Positions 52,389 to 60,243 of a stretch of DNA of 64,000 nucleotides are shown one piece after another. A program made the translations under genes and the position numbers. Under the pieces are notes generated by a model, which was not told the origin of the DNA, searched no databases, and saw only the letters and a program-made list of their open reading frames with translations. This DNA is from Cellulomonas sp. JH27-2 (lineage in GTDB: Bacteria > Actinomycetota > Actinomycetes > Actinomycetales > Cellulomonadaceae): the NCBI RefSeq assembly GCF_014837175.1, contig NZ_JACYFR010000004.1, positions 186,001 through 250,000 on the forward strand, written 5' to 3'. Positions within the stretch are counted from its first letter, which is position 1, and each line of letters opens with the position of its first letter.

Positions 52389-53207
52389 ATGAAGGCCTGG
52401 TTCATCACCGGCGCATCGCGCGGCTTCGGCCGCGAGTGGGCCATCGCCGCGCTCGAGCGGGGCGACCACGTCGCCGCGACGGCTCGCGACACGAGCACGC
52501 TCGACGACCTCGTCGAGAAGTACGGCGACGCGGTCCTGCCGCTGCAGCTCGACGTCACCGACCGGGACGCCTGCTTCGCCGCCGTCCAGCAGGCGCACGA
52601 GCGCCTCGGCCGGCTCGACGTCGTCGTCAACAACGCCGGCCATGGCCAGTTCGGCATGATCGAGGAGATCTCCGAGGCCGAGGCGCGCGAGCAGCTCGAG
52701 ACCAACGTTTTCGGCGCGCTGTGGGTCACGCAGGCCGCGCTGCCGTTCTTGCGCGAGCAGGGCAGCGGCCACATCCTGCAGGTGTCCTCGATCGGTGGGA
52801 TCAGCGCGTTCCCCAACATCGGCATCTACAACGCGTCGAAGTGGGCGCTGGAAGGCTTCAGCCAGGCGCTCGCCGCCGAGGTCGCGGGCTTCGGGATCCG
52901 CGTGACGCTCATCGAGCCGGGCGGGTTCGACACCGACTGGGGCGGGTCGTCGGCCCGGCACGCCGCCGCGCTGCCCGCGTACGACGAGTTCCGCGCCCAG
53001 GCAGCCGAAGAGCGCAAGACGCGGGTGGGTGCCCCCGGCGACCCGGGCGCGAGCGCCGCAGCGGTGCTGCGCGTCGTCGACGCCGAGCACCCGCCGCTGC
53101 GGGTCTTCTTCGGGACGGCGCCCCTGGCCGTCGCCGAGGCCGACTACGGGCGGCGCATCGAGACGTGGCGCGAGTGGGACGACGTGTCCCGCCTGGCGCA
53201 GGGCTGA
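52389..53207 (+). CDS. SDR family oxidoreductase
   Basis: A 272-residue classical short-chain dehydrogenase. The NAD(P) motif is FITGASRGFGREWAIAALER; NNAG is in VVVNNAGHGQFG; the catalytic Ser and YxxxK are in ISAFPNIGIYNASKWALEGF. It probably prefers NADP because of the Arg near the second strand (TARDTST). Substrate unknown. It precedes an LLM oxidoreductase by 16 bases and may share a promoter with it. Confidence 0.9.
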   Translation: MKAWFITGASRGFGREWAIAALERGDHVAATARDTSTLDDLVEKYGDAVLPLQLDVTDRDACFAAVQQAHERLGRLDVVVNNAGHGQFGMIEEISEAEAREQLETNVFGALWVTQAALPFLREQGSGHILQVSSIGGISAFPNIGIYNASKWALEGFSQALAAEVAGFGIRVTLIEPGGFDTDWGGSSARHAAALPAYDEFRAQAAEERKTRVGAPGDPGASAAAVLRVVDAEHPPLRVFFGTAPLAVAEADYGRRIETWREWDDVSRLAQG

Positions 53208-53223
53208 GAGAGGCAGGACGACG

Positions 53224-54096
53224 ATGAAGATCGGTGTGCACCACTACCGGTACGACGCGGTGCCCACGGCGCAGCTGCGCACGGAGCTCCGGGACACGGG
53301 CCGCGCAGCCGACGACGCCGGGCTCGCCTGGTTGTCCGTCATGGACCACTACTTCCAGATGGAGCGCGCAGGGTTCCCGGCGAGCGACCCGATGCTGGAG
53401 GCGTACACGACGCTCGGCTACCTGGCCGGCGTGACCGAGAACGTGCAGCTGGGGACGCTCGTCACGGGCGTCACCTACCGCTACCCGGGGCTGCTGGCGA
53501 AGATCGGCGCGACGCTCGACGTGCTGTCCGGGGGCCGCGCGACGATGGGCATCGGCGCCGCCTGGTACGACCGCGAGCACGCGGCGTTCGGGGTGCCGTT
53601 CCCCTCGCTCAAGGAGCGGTTCGAGCTCCTCGAGGAGGCGCTGCAGATCCTGCACCAGATGTACGACCCGGCGCAGACCGGTCCGTACGAGGGCGCGCAC
53701 TTCCAGCTCGCGGAGACGGTCTGCGAGCCGATGCCGCTCAGCAAGCCGGAGATCATGGTGGGCGGGTCGGGGGAGCGCAAGACGCTGCGGCTCGTCGCCC
53801 AGTACGCCGACGCGTGCAACCTGTTCGGTGCGTCGGTGGACGAGACCCGGCACAAGCTCGACGTGCTGCGGGGGCACTGCGACGACGTGGGCCGCGACCC
53901 CGCCGAGATCCGGGTGACGATCCTGGCCGGGGGAGACCAGCTGCTCGTCGGCGACGTCGACGGGTTCGTCGAGGAGATGCGTCCCTACGGCGGGCTCGGC
54001 GTCGACACCGTCATCTTGCGCGTCCCGGAGACGGACCCCGCGCCGTGGATCCGCGACCAGGTGGCCCCCGCGGTCGCCCCCTTGTCCGACCTCTGA
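53224..54096 (+). CDS. LLM class oxidoreductase, probably F420-dependent
   Basis: A 290-residue luciferase-like TIM barrel. MKIGVHHYRYDAVPTAQLRT starts it, with LSVMDHYFQMERAG, LAGVTENVQLGTLVTGVTYR, LSGGRATMGIGAAWYDREH and the phosphate-site region IMVGGSGERKTLRLVAQYAD. The pattern is that of the actinobacterial F420-dependent group (TIGR03560-like). It is likely cotranscribed with the SDR gene. A nested hairpin lies after its stop at 54128. Confidence 0.88.
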   Translation: MKIGVHHYRYDAVPTAQLRTELRDTGRAADDAGLAWLSVMDHYFQMERAGFPASDPMLEAYTTLGYLAGVTENVQLGTLVTGVTYRYPGLLAKIGATLDVLSGGRATMGIGAAWYDREHAAFGVPFPSLKERFELLEEALQILHQMYDPAQTGPYEGAHFQLAETVCEPMPLSKPEIMVGGSGERKTLRLVAQYADACNLFGASVDETRHKLDVLRGHCDDVGRDPAEIRVTILAGGDQLLVGDVDGFVEEMRPYGGLGVDTVILRVPETDPAPWIRDQVAPAVAPLSDL

Positions 54097-54127
54097 ACCA
54101 GACCACCCCCGGTCATCCCTCCACCCA

Positions 54128-54197
54128 CCGAGACAGACCTCTACGGGTGAGATAGACCCTTGCAGGGGTCGATCTCACCGGGAAGGGTCTGTCTCGG
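54128..54197. repeat. Nested palindrome of GAGAYAGACC units
   Basis: Outer arms CCGAGACAGACC (54128-54139) and GGTCTGTCTCGG (54186-54197) are exact complements. Inside them GGTGAGAT (54146-54153) and GACCC (54155-54159) pair with GGGTC (54166-54170) and ATCTCACC (54172-54179), with one mismatch (A54154-G54171) and a bulged G54165. The motif GAGA[C/T]AGACC or its complement occurs four times. It could be a terminator for the LLM gene, an operator for the next operon, or a dispersed intergenic repeat. Confidence 0.6.
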
Positions 54198-54292
54198 CGC
54201 AGGTGCGAGGGGGACGCTCGGGACGGAAAGTGCTCAGGCGGGGCACAGGGGCGGCACAACGGAGGGACATCGCGGCTCCGTAGACAAGGGGC

Positions 54293-55294
54293 ATGAACAA
54301 CGCAGCCCCCCGCAAGCGCCGCAAGGTCCGCCGGGTAGTCGTCGCCTCCAGCCTCGCGTTCGTGCTGGTCGCGGGCGGCGGCACGGCCTGGGCCCTGGAC
54401 CGGTTCGTCGTCGACCACGTCGAGATCTCCGACGTCACCGCCTACGAGGCGCAGCAGTCGGCGAGCTCGTCCTCGGGCGACTCGTCCGACGCCGGCTCGA
54501 GCAGTGCCACCAACAGCGGCACGATCACCTCCACCAGCTACACGTCCGGCGACACGGACGTCAGCATCAAGAAGGTCACCACCGGCTCGGGCGACGACAC
54601 GGTCACCTACTACGTCGCCGACGTGACGCTCGACGACGCGACGACCCTGCGGTCCGCGTTCGCGAACGACGAGTTCGGCACCAACATCGTCGAGGACACC
54701 TCCGACATCGCGGCCGACAACGACGCGGTCTTCGCCGTCAACGGCGACTACTACGGCTTCCGCGACACGGGCATCGTCATCCGCAACGGCGTCGTCTACC
54801 GCGACAAGGGTGCGCGCGAGGGGCTCGCGTTCTACCGCGACGGCCACGTCGAGGTCTACGACGAGACGACGACGAACGCTCAGACGCTCGTCGACGCGGG
54901 CGTGTGGAACACGCTCAGCTTCGGGCCGGCGCTGCTCGAGGACGGCCAGGTCGTCGACGGCATCGACGACGTGGAGGTCGACACCAACTTCGGCAACCAC
55001 TCGATCCAGGGCGAGCAGCCCCGCACCGCGATCGGCGTGATCGACGACAACCACCTGGTCTTCGTCGTCGTCGACGGTCGCAGCACGGGGTACAGCAAGG
55101 GCGTCACGATGACCGGCCTCGCCGACATCATGAAGAGCCTGGGCGCGACGACGGCGTACAACATCGACGGCGGCGGCTCGTCGACCATGGTGTTCGACGG
55201 CGAGCTGGTCAACGACCCGCTCGGCAAGGGCCAGGAGCGCGGCACCTCCGACATCCTCTACATCGGCGGTCTGAGCTCGGCGGTGTCGTCGTGA
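54293..55294 (+). CDS. Phosphodiester glycosidase (NAGPA domain) membrane-anchored protein
   Basis: A 333-residue protein with one N-terminal membrane helix (VVVASSLAFVLVAGGGTAWA), a Ser/Thr/Gly-rich linker (~residues 60-95), then the NAGPA domain with AVNGDYYGFRDTGIVIRNG, TAIGVIDDNHLVFVVVDGRS, and YNIDGGGSSTMVFDGELVN. In animals this domain uncovers mannose 6-phosphate by cutting a sugar-phosphate diester; bacterial members act on cell-wall phosphoglycans or similar. Extracytoplasmic location is implied. It is the first of a five-gene operon and overlaps the GT2 gene by GTGA. Confidence 0.87.
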   Translation: MNNAAPRKRRKVRRVVVASSLAFVLVAGGGTAWALDRFVVDHVEISDVTAYEAQQSASSSSGDSSDAGSSSATNSGTITSTSYTSGDTDVSIKKVTTGSGDDTVTYYVADVTLDDATTLRSAFANDEFGTNIVEDTSDIAADNDAVFAVNGDYYGFRDTGIVIRNGVVYRDKGAREGLAFYRDGHVEVYDETTTNAQTLVDAGVWNTLSFGPALLEDGQVVDGIDDVEVDTNFGNHSIQGEQPRTAIGVIDDNHLVFVVVDGRSTGYSKGVTMTGLADIMKSLGATTAYNIDGGGSSTMVFDGELVNDPLGKGQERGTSDILYIGGLSSAVSS

Positions 55295-56367
55295 TCGTCC
55301 TGATCCCGGCCTACGAGCCCGACGAACGCCTGGTCCACCTGGTCCGCGCGGTGCGGCGGGAACGCCCGACGACGGACGTCGTGCTGGTCGACGACGGCAG
55401 CGGGCCCGCGTACGCACCGGTCTTCGCCGCGGCCGTCGCCGAGGGCGCCACCCTGCTGACGCACCCCGTCAACCAGGGCAAGGGCCGCGCGCTCAAGACC
55501 GGCTTCACGTACGTCGCCACCCAGCACCCCGGGCAGGGCGTCGTCTGCGCCGACTGCGACGGCCAGCACACACGGGCCGACATCCTCGCGGTCGCGGACC
55601 ACGCCCTCGCGGAGGACACCGCGGTGGTGCTCGGGGCGCGGCAGTTCACGGGCAGCGTGCCCCTGCGCAGCCGGTTCGGCAACGCGTGCACACGCTGGGC
55701 CTTCCGCGCCGGAACGGGCTGCTCCGTCCGGGACACCCAGACGGGGCTGCGGGCCTACCCCGCACACATGCTGCCCTGGCTGCTCGGGGTGCGCGGGGAG
55801 CGGTTCGAGTACGAGCTCGTCGTGCTCCTGCGGGCGGCGGCCGAGGGGCTGCCGGTCGAGGAGGTCACCATCGCGACCGTCTACCTGGACGGCAACGCGT
55901 CGTCGCACTTCCGACCGCTCGTGGACTCGTCGCGCATCTACGCCCCGCTCGTGCGCTTCGCCGCCTCGTCGCTGCTCGCGTTCGCGGTGGACGCGCTCGT
56001 GCTGCTGGCTCTCATGGCGCTGTCCGGATCGCTGCTCGCGTCGGTCATCGGGGCGCGCGTCGCCAGCTCGTCGGTGAACTTCGCCGTGAACCGGCTGTGG
56101 GTCTTCCGACGACGAGCCCGCCAGCCCGCGGGCCGCGAGGCGATCCGGTACTGGGTGCTGGCCGTCGCCCTGCTGCTGGCCGGCTACGGCGCGCTGTGGG
56201 CGCTGACCGGGATGGGCGTCCCCCTGCTGGTCGCGAAGGTCGGCACCGACCTCGCCCTGTTCGTCGTCGGCTACCAGGTCCAGCGCACGGCCGTCTTCGC
56301 CGGCACCACCCGATCCGTACCCGCGGCTCAGCGCTCGCACAGCGAACGCTCAGTGAACGCGGGCTGA
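55291..56367 (+). CDS. GT2 glycosyltransferase fused to a GtrA-like membrane domain
   Basis: GTG 55291 gives 358 residues. Residues 1-~215 form a GT2 domain: VIVLIPAYEPDERLV, VVLVDDGSGPAYAP, HPVNQGKGRALKTGFTYVA, GVVCADCDGQHTRADILAVA (the DXD region reads DCDGQ) and DTQTGLRAYP. From ~residue 220 a four-helix GtrA domain follows, with SSSVNFAVNRLWVFRRRARQ. Such fusions are thought to make or flip polyprenyl-phosphate-linked sugars. The transferred sugar is unknown. It may supply the glycan on which the upstream phosphodiester glycosidase acts. Confidence 0.88.
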   Translation: MIVLIPAYEPDERLVHLVRAVRRERPTTDVVLVDDGSGPAYAPVFAAAVAEGATLLTHPVNQGKGRALKTGFTYVATQHPGQGVVCADCDGQHTRADILAVADHALAEDTAVVLGARQFTGSVPLRSRFGNACTRWAFRAGTGCSVRDTQTGLRAYPAHMLPWLLGVRGERFEYELVVLLRAAAEGLPVEEVTIATVYLDGNASSHFRPLVDSSRIYAPLVRFAASSLLAFAVDALVLLALMALSGSLLASVIGARVASSSVNFAVNRLWVFRRRARQPAGREAIRYWVLAVALLLAGYGALWALTGMGVPLLVAKVGTDLALFVVGYQVQRTAVFAGTTRSVPAAQRSHSERSVNAG

Positions 56368-56401
56368 ATGGAACGCAACACGAAACCCCAGGAGGTCCCA
56401 G

Positions 56402-57004
56402 ATGTCCCCGTACGTGCTCTACGCCGTCGACCTGATCGCCATCGCCGTCCTCACGTTCGCGGTGTACCTGCCGCGGCACCACCGCCGTGACCTCGTGGTC
56501 GCGTTCCTCGGTGTCAACGTCGGCGTCCTGGCGGTGGCCGGGGTGCTCGCGCAGAGCACCGTCGGCGCCGGCCTGGGTCTCGGGCTCTTCGGGGTGCTGT
56601 CGATCATCCGCCTGCGCAGCACCGAGCTGTCCCAGCACGAGGTCGCGTACTACTTCGCGGCGCTGGCGCTGGGCCTCATCGGCGGCCTCGGGGTGGACCC
56701 GATCTGGTTGAGCGTCGCACTCATGGCCCTGGTCGTCGTGGTGATCGCGCTGGCCGACAGCCCGCGGCTCCTGTCCCGCTACCGCCAGCAGACGATGGTC
56801 GTGGACCGCGCGATCGTCGACGAGGTGGCGCTGGTCGCCCACGTCGAGCGCCTGCTCGGCTGCCGCGTCCACCAGGTGTCCGTGCAGCGGCTCGACCTGG
56901 TCAACGACACCACCGTCGTCGAGGTCCGCTACGCGACCGGCACCCCCGCGGCCGCGGTCGTGGAGACGGCCGCGGCGACCTCCACGCAGCAGGTGACCCG
57001 ATGA
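56402..57004 (+). CDS. DUF4956 membrane protein
   Basis: A 200-residue protein after an AGGAGGT ribosome site. Four hydrophobic segments occupy the first ~120 residues, with GLFGVLSIIRLRSTELSQHE and YYFAALALGLIGGLG in the centre; the C-terminal ~80 residues are soluble and beta-rich (HVERLLGCRVHQVSVQRLDL). This is the DUF4956 pattern. The family often neighbours VTC polyphosphate-polymerase domains, as it does here through a 4-base overlap. It is probably the membrane partner of that enzyme; its biochemical function is unproven. Confidence 0.87.
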   Translation: MSPYVLYAVDLIAIAVLTFAVYLPRHHRRDLVVAFLGVNVGVLAVAGVLAQSTVGAGLGLGLFGVLSIIRLRSTELSQHEVAYYFAALALGLIGGLGVDPIWLSVALMALVVVVIALADSPRLLSRYRQQTMVVDRAIVDEVALVAHVERLLGCRVHQVSVQRLDLVNDTTVVEVRYATGTPAAAVVETAAATSTQQVTR

Positions 57005-57762
57005 TCACCACGACGCACCTGGCCCCCATCTCGCTCGCCGAGCTCGACGCCGCGGCCTCGCTGCAGACCCGCGTGGATCGCAAGTACCTGGTCCCGACGC
57101 AGGCGCTCCCCGCCGTCGTCGCCGCGCTGGACCCGGCCACCCGGGTCCTCGAGATCGGCGGGCAGCGCGGTTTCGGCTACGAGTCCGTGTACTTCGACAC
57201 CCCGTCGCTGACCAGCTACCTGGGGGCCGCGCGGCGCCGGCGCAACCGGTTCAAGGTCCGCACCCGCACCTACCTGGACTCCGACCGCTGCTGGGTCGAG
57301 GTCAAGACCCGCGGCCCACGCGGCGCCACGGTCAAGACCCGCCAGGAGCACGAGGCCACCGGCCGCACCGAGCTGGACGACCCGGCCCAGGAGTTCACCA
57401 CCGAGCTGCTCGGTGCGCTGGACGGCCCGATGTCCCCGACCCTGGTCAGCACCTACGACCGGCTGACCCTGCACGTCCCCGCCGTCCAGCAGGGCCGCCC
57501 GGACAGCCGCACGACGATCGACACGAACCTGGTCTGGACCGACGCGACCACCGGCAGCGAGCGCGTGCTCGCGGGCCTGGCCGTCGTCGAGACCAAGACC
57601 GGCTCGACGCCCTCGTCGACCGACCGTGCGCTATGGCGGCTGGGCCACCGCCCGGTGCGCATCTCCAAGTACGGGACCGGCATGGCCGTCCTGCACCCCG
57701 ACCTTCCCGCGACGCCCTGGCGTCGAGTCCTCGACAGGCACGTGGCCCCGGCCACCGCCTGA
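57001..57762 (+). CDS. VTC domain protein (polyphosphate polymerase-like)
   Basis: A 253-residue protein made up of one VTC domain, the catalytic tunnel of the yeast polyphosphate polymerase Vtc4. Basic and acidic tunnel residues are visible: R27 and K28 in TRVDRKYLVP, YFDTP at 64-68, R-rich RRRRNRFKVRTRTYLD (78-93), the pair E100/K102 in VEVKTRGP, and VVETKTGS near the end. It may make polyphosphate from a nucleoside triphosphate, or bind it. It has no membrane helix; DUF4956 could provide one. It is the fourth gene of the operon. Confidence 0.88.
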   Translation: MITTTHLAPISLAELDAAASLQTRVDRKYLVPTQALPAVVAALDPATRVLEIGGQRGFGYESVYFDTPSLTSYLGAARRRRNRFKVRTRTYLDSDRCWVEVKTRGPRGATVKTRQEHEATGRTELDDPAQEFTTELLGALDGPMSPTLVSTYDRLTLHVPAVQQGRPDSRTTIDTNLVWTDATTGSERVLAGLAVVETKTGSTPSSTDRALWRLGHRPVRISKYGTGMAVLHPDLPATPWRRVLDRHVAPATA

Positions 57763-57775
57763 CCTACGTCAGGAG
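57758..57775 (+). promoter_or_regulatory. Hairpin covering the ribosome-binding site of the lipoprotein gene
   Basis: CCTGAC (57758-57763) and GTCAGG (57768-57773) flank CTAC. The right arm includes the start of the CAGGAG Shine-Dalgarno site, which lies 7 bases before ATG 57783. A 6-bp stem could limit translation of the lipoprotein relative to the genes before it. Confidence 0.35.
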
Positions 57776-57782
57776 CATCCCC

Positions 57783-59720
57783 ATGAAACGCTTCCTCACC
57801 CGCGTGGTCGCCCCCGCGGCGCTCGTCGCCGTCGTGCTGGCCGGTTGCACCTCCGACCCCGCCACCTCCACGGACTCGGGCACCGCCGCGACCACGACCA
57901 CCACGCCCAGCGCGGCGGACGCGGACGTGACGGTCGAGAGCACGATGGCCGCCAACACGGCCGCGCACACCGCGTCGGACGCGACCGGCGACGAGACCAC
58001 GATCACCCTGGACGACACGTCCGCCACCGTGAAGGGCGACGGCGCGAAGGCAGACGGCTCGACCGTCACGATCAGCGCCGCGGGCACGTACCGCGTCAGC
58101 GGCACGCTGACCGACGGCTCGATCGTCGTCGACAGCGACGACGACGGCACGGTCCGCTTGATCCTGGACGGCGCCGACATCACGAGCTCGACGACGTCGG
58201 CCATCGCGGTCACGGACGCCGGCGACGTGGTCGTCGAGCTGGCCGACGGCTCCACCAACAGCCTGTCCGACGCCAAGAAGTACACGGCCACGGGCGACGA
58301 CGCGCCCAACGCCGCCCTGTTCAGCAGCGCCGACCTGACCATCACGGGCACCGGCACGCTGGACGTCCAGGGCAACGCCAACGACGGCATCACCAGCAAG
58401 GACGGGCTCGTGATCGAGTCGGGGACCATCACGGTCACCGCCGCCGACGACGGCATCCGCGGCAAGGACTACCTGGTGATCTCCGACGGGACCATCAAGG
58501 TCACGTCCGGCGGCGACGCGCTCAAGTCCGACAACGAGAAGGACGCCACGCTCGGGTACGTCGAGATCGTCGACGGCACGGTCGACGTGACGGCCGGCGG
58601 TGACGGGATCGCCGCGCAGACCGATGCCGTGATCGCCGGTGGCACGGTCACCGTCGTCAGCGGCGACGGCCACGCGACCAAGGCGACCGACGACACGTCG
58701 ACCAAGGGCATCAAGGGCGCCGCGTCGGTCGTCGTCGGGGGCGGGACCGTCTCGGTCGACGCGTCCGACGACTCCGTCCACTCGAACGGCATCGTGTCCG
58801 TCACCGACGGTGCGCTGACGCTCGCCACGGGCGACGACGGCATCCACGCCGACGACGCGCTGCAGATCTCGGGCGGCACGGTGGACGTCGCGACGTCGTA
58901 CGAAGGTCTCGAGGCCGCGCAGATCGTGATCGCCGGCGGCGACACGTCGGTGAAGTCCAGCGACGACGGCGTGAACGGGTCGGCGGGGTCCTCCGACGAG
59001 GAGACGACCGACGCGACGACGTCCGACGACGACGCCCAGGAGGGCGGCCCCGGTGGCGGCATGGGCGGCGGTGAGATGGAGGCCGACGCGAACGTCATGG
59101 TCACGATCACCGGCGGCACGCTCGTGATCGACGCCGAGGGCGACGGACTGGACTCGAACGGCTCGGTCACGCAGAGCGGCGGCACGGTCGTCGTGTCCGG
59201 TCCTGAGAACGACGGCAACGGTGCGATCGACTACAACGGCACCTACGAGATCTCGGGCGGCGAGCTGATCGCCGTCGGGTCGTCGGGCATGGCGCAGACC
59301 CCTTCTGACGGCTCGTCGCAGTCGTTCGTCGGCATCACGCTGGACCAGGCCGGCAGCGCCGGCGACGTGATCCAGGTCGAGGACGCGGACGGCGACGTCC
59401 TCGCCGCGTTCACGGCCACGAAGTCGTACTCGTCGGTCGTGTACTCGTCGGCCGACGTCAAGGACGGCGACACCTACACGGCGGCCGTCGGTGGGAAGGT
59501 CGGCACGACCGTGGCCGGTCCGCTCTCGCACGACGGCGACGCGAGCGGCGCGACCGCCGCGGGCACCGGCACCGCGGGTGAGGTGTCCAGCGGGATGGGC
59601 GGCATGGCCGGCGGCATGGGTGGTGGCCAGGGCGGTGGGCCCGGCGGCGACGGCCAGGCCCCGCCCGACGGTGGCCAGGGCGGCCCCGGCGGCGACGGGC
59701 AGGCGTCCGTCAGGCCGTGA
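57783..59720 (+). CDS. Large beta-helix-like lipoprotein (carbohydrate-binding, DUF4353 type)
   Basis: ATG 57783 gives 645 residues. The signal ends in a lipobox, VVLAGC with Cys22, so the mature protein is lipid-anchored outside the membrane. After a Thr/Ser/Ala-rich linker, about ten repeats of a ~20-25-residue unit with D-D-G-I or related cores ([40 protein letters not shown]) suggest a right-handed beta-helix. A Gly/Met patch ([12 protein letters not shown]) interrupts it, and the last ~45 residues are Gly/Pro-rich. It matches the DUF4353 carbohydrate-binding group, found with VTC and CotH-like genes in other bacteria. It overlaps luxS by 11 bases. Confidence 0.8.
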   Translation: MKRFLTRVVAPAALVAVVLAGCTSDPATSTDSGTAATTTTTPSAADADVTVESTMAANTAAHTASDATGDETTITLDDTSATVKGDGAKADGSTVTISAAGTYRVSGTLTDGSIVVDSDDDGTVRLILDGADITSSTTSAIAVTDAGDVVVELADGSTNSLSDAKKYTATGDDAPNAALFSSADLTITGTGTLDVQGNANDGITSKDGLVIESGTITVTAADDGIRGKDYLVISDGTIKVTSGGDALKSDNEKDATLGYVEIVDGTVDVTAGGDGIAAQTDAVIAGGTVTVVSGDGHATKATDDTSTKGIKGAASVVVGGGTVSVDASDDSVHSNGIVSVTDGALTLATGDDGIHADDALQISGGTVDVATSYEGLEAAQIVIAGGDTSVKSSDDGVNGSAGSSDEETTDATTSDDDAQEGGPGGGMGGGEMEADANVMVTITGGTLVIDAEGDGLDSNGSVTQSGGTVVVSGPENDGNGAIDYNGTYEISGGELIAVGSSGMAQTPSDGSSQSFVGITLDQAGSAGDVIQVEDADGDVLAAFTATKSYSSVVYSSADVKDGDTYTAAVGGKVGTTVAGPLSHDGDASGATAAGTGTAGEVSSGMGGMAGGMGGGQGGGPGGDGQAPPDGGQGGPGGDGQASVRP

Positions 59721-60183
59721 CCTGCGACCAGGCGTCGCGCTCGGCGAGGAACGCGCGGGCGGCGTCCTGCGCACCCGTCAGCGTGTGGTTGGCACCCCAG
59801 CCGCACTGCACCTCGTTGGCGGCGGGCACCTCGTCGGCCACCAGTACGTCCTGCAGGGTGGCCTCGACCAGGCCGAGCACGTCGTCGTAGTCCCAGCTGC
59901 CCTGCAGGATCAGGTAGAACCCGGTCTGGCAGCCCATCGGGGAGAAGTCGATGACGCGGTCCGAGTGGTTGCGCGACTTCTCCGCGAAAAGGTGCTCGAG
60001 GGAGTGCACCGTGGGCATCTCGAGGTGGGCGACGTTGGGCTGGGTGAACCGGACGTCGTACTTCTCGATGACGTCACCCGCGGGAAGCTTCTTCGTGTCC
60101 GCCAGCCGCACGTACGGCGCGGCGACGGTGCGGTGGTCCAGGTTGAACGACTCGACGTTCATGCGGGGCTGCTGCTCGCTCAC
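59710..60183 (-). CDS. luxS: S-ribosylhomocysteine lyase LuxS
   Basis: A 157-residue enzyme starting [20 protein letters not shown]. Metal ligands are H60 and H64 in [11 protein letters not shown] and C127 in [10 protein letters not shown]85 in [11 protein letters not shown] is the catalytic cysteine. These match H54, H58, C126 and C84 of B. subtilis LuxS. It splits S-ribosylhomocysteine into homocysteine and DPD, the autoinducer-2 precursor. Its substrate is made by the nucleosidase at 38203. Whether AI-2 is used for signalling here cannot be told. Confidence 0.96.
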   Translation of the reverse strand: MSEQQPRMNVESFNLDHRTVAAPYVRLADTKKLPAGDVIEKYDVRFTQPNVAHLEMPTVHSLEHLFAEKSRNHSDRVIDFSPMGCQTGFYLILQGSWDYDDVLGLVEATLQDVLVADEVPAANEVQCGWGANHTLTGAQDAARAFLAERDAWSQVTA

Positions 60184-60243
60184 GTGCGCTCCTTCGATCG
60201 ACTCCCGTCATCCTCGCGCACTTTCGCGACACCTGTGACGGGG

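Noticed and set aside
54128-54197. CRISPR repeat or insertion-sequence end
   Set aside because: There is no regular spacer array, no transposase and no target duplication; it is a single nested palindrome.
59710-60183. Quorum-sensing operon around luxS
   Set aside because: No LsrB/LuxP-type receptor or kinase is next to it; the metabolic role is enough to explain it.
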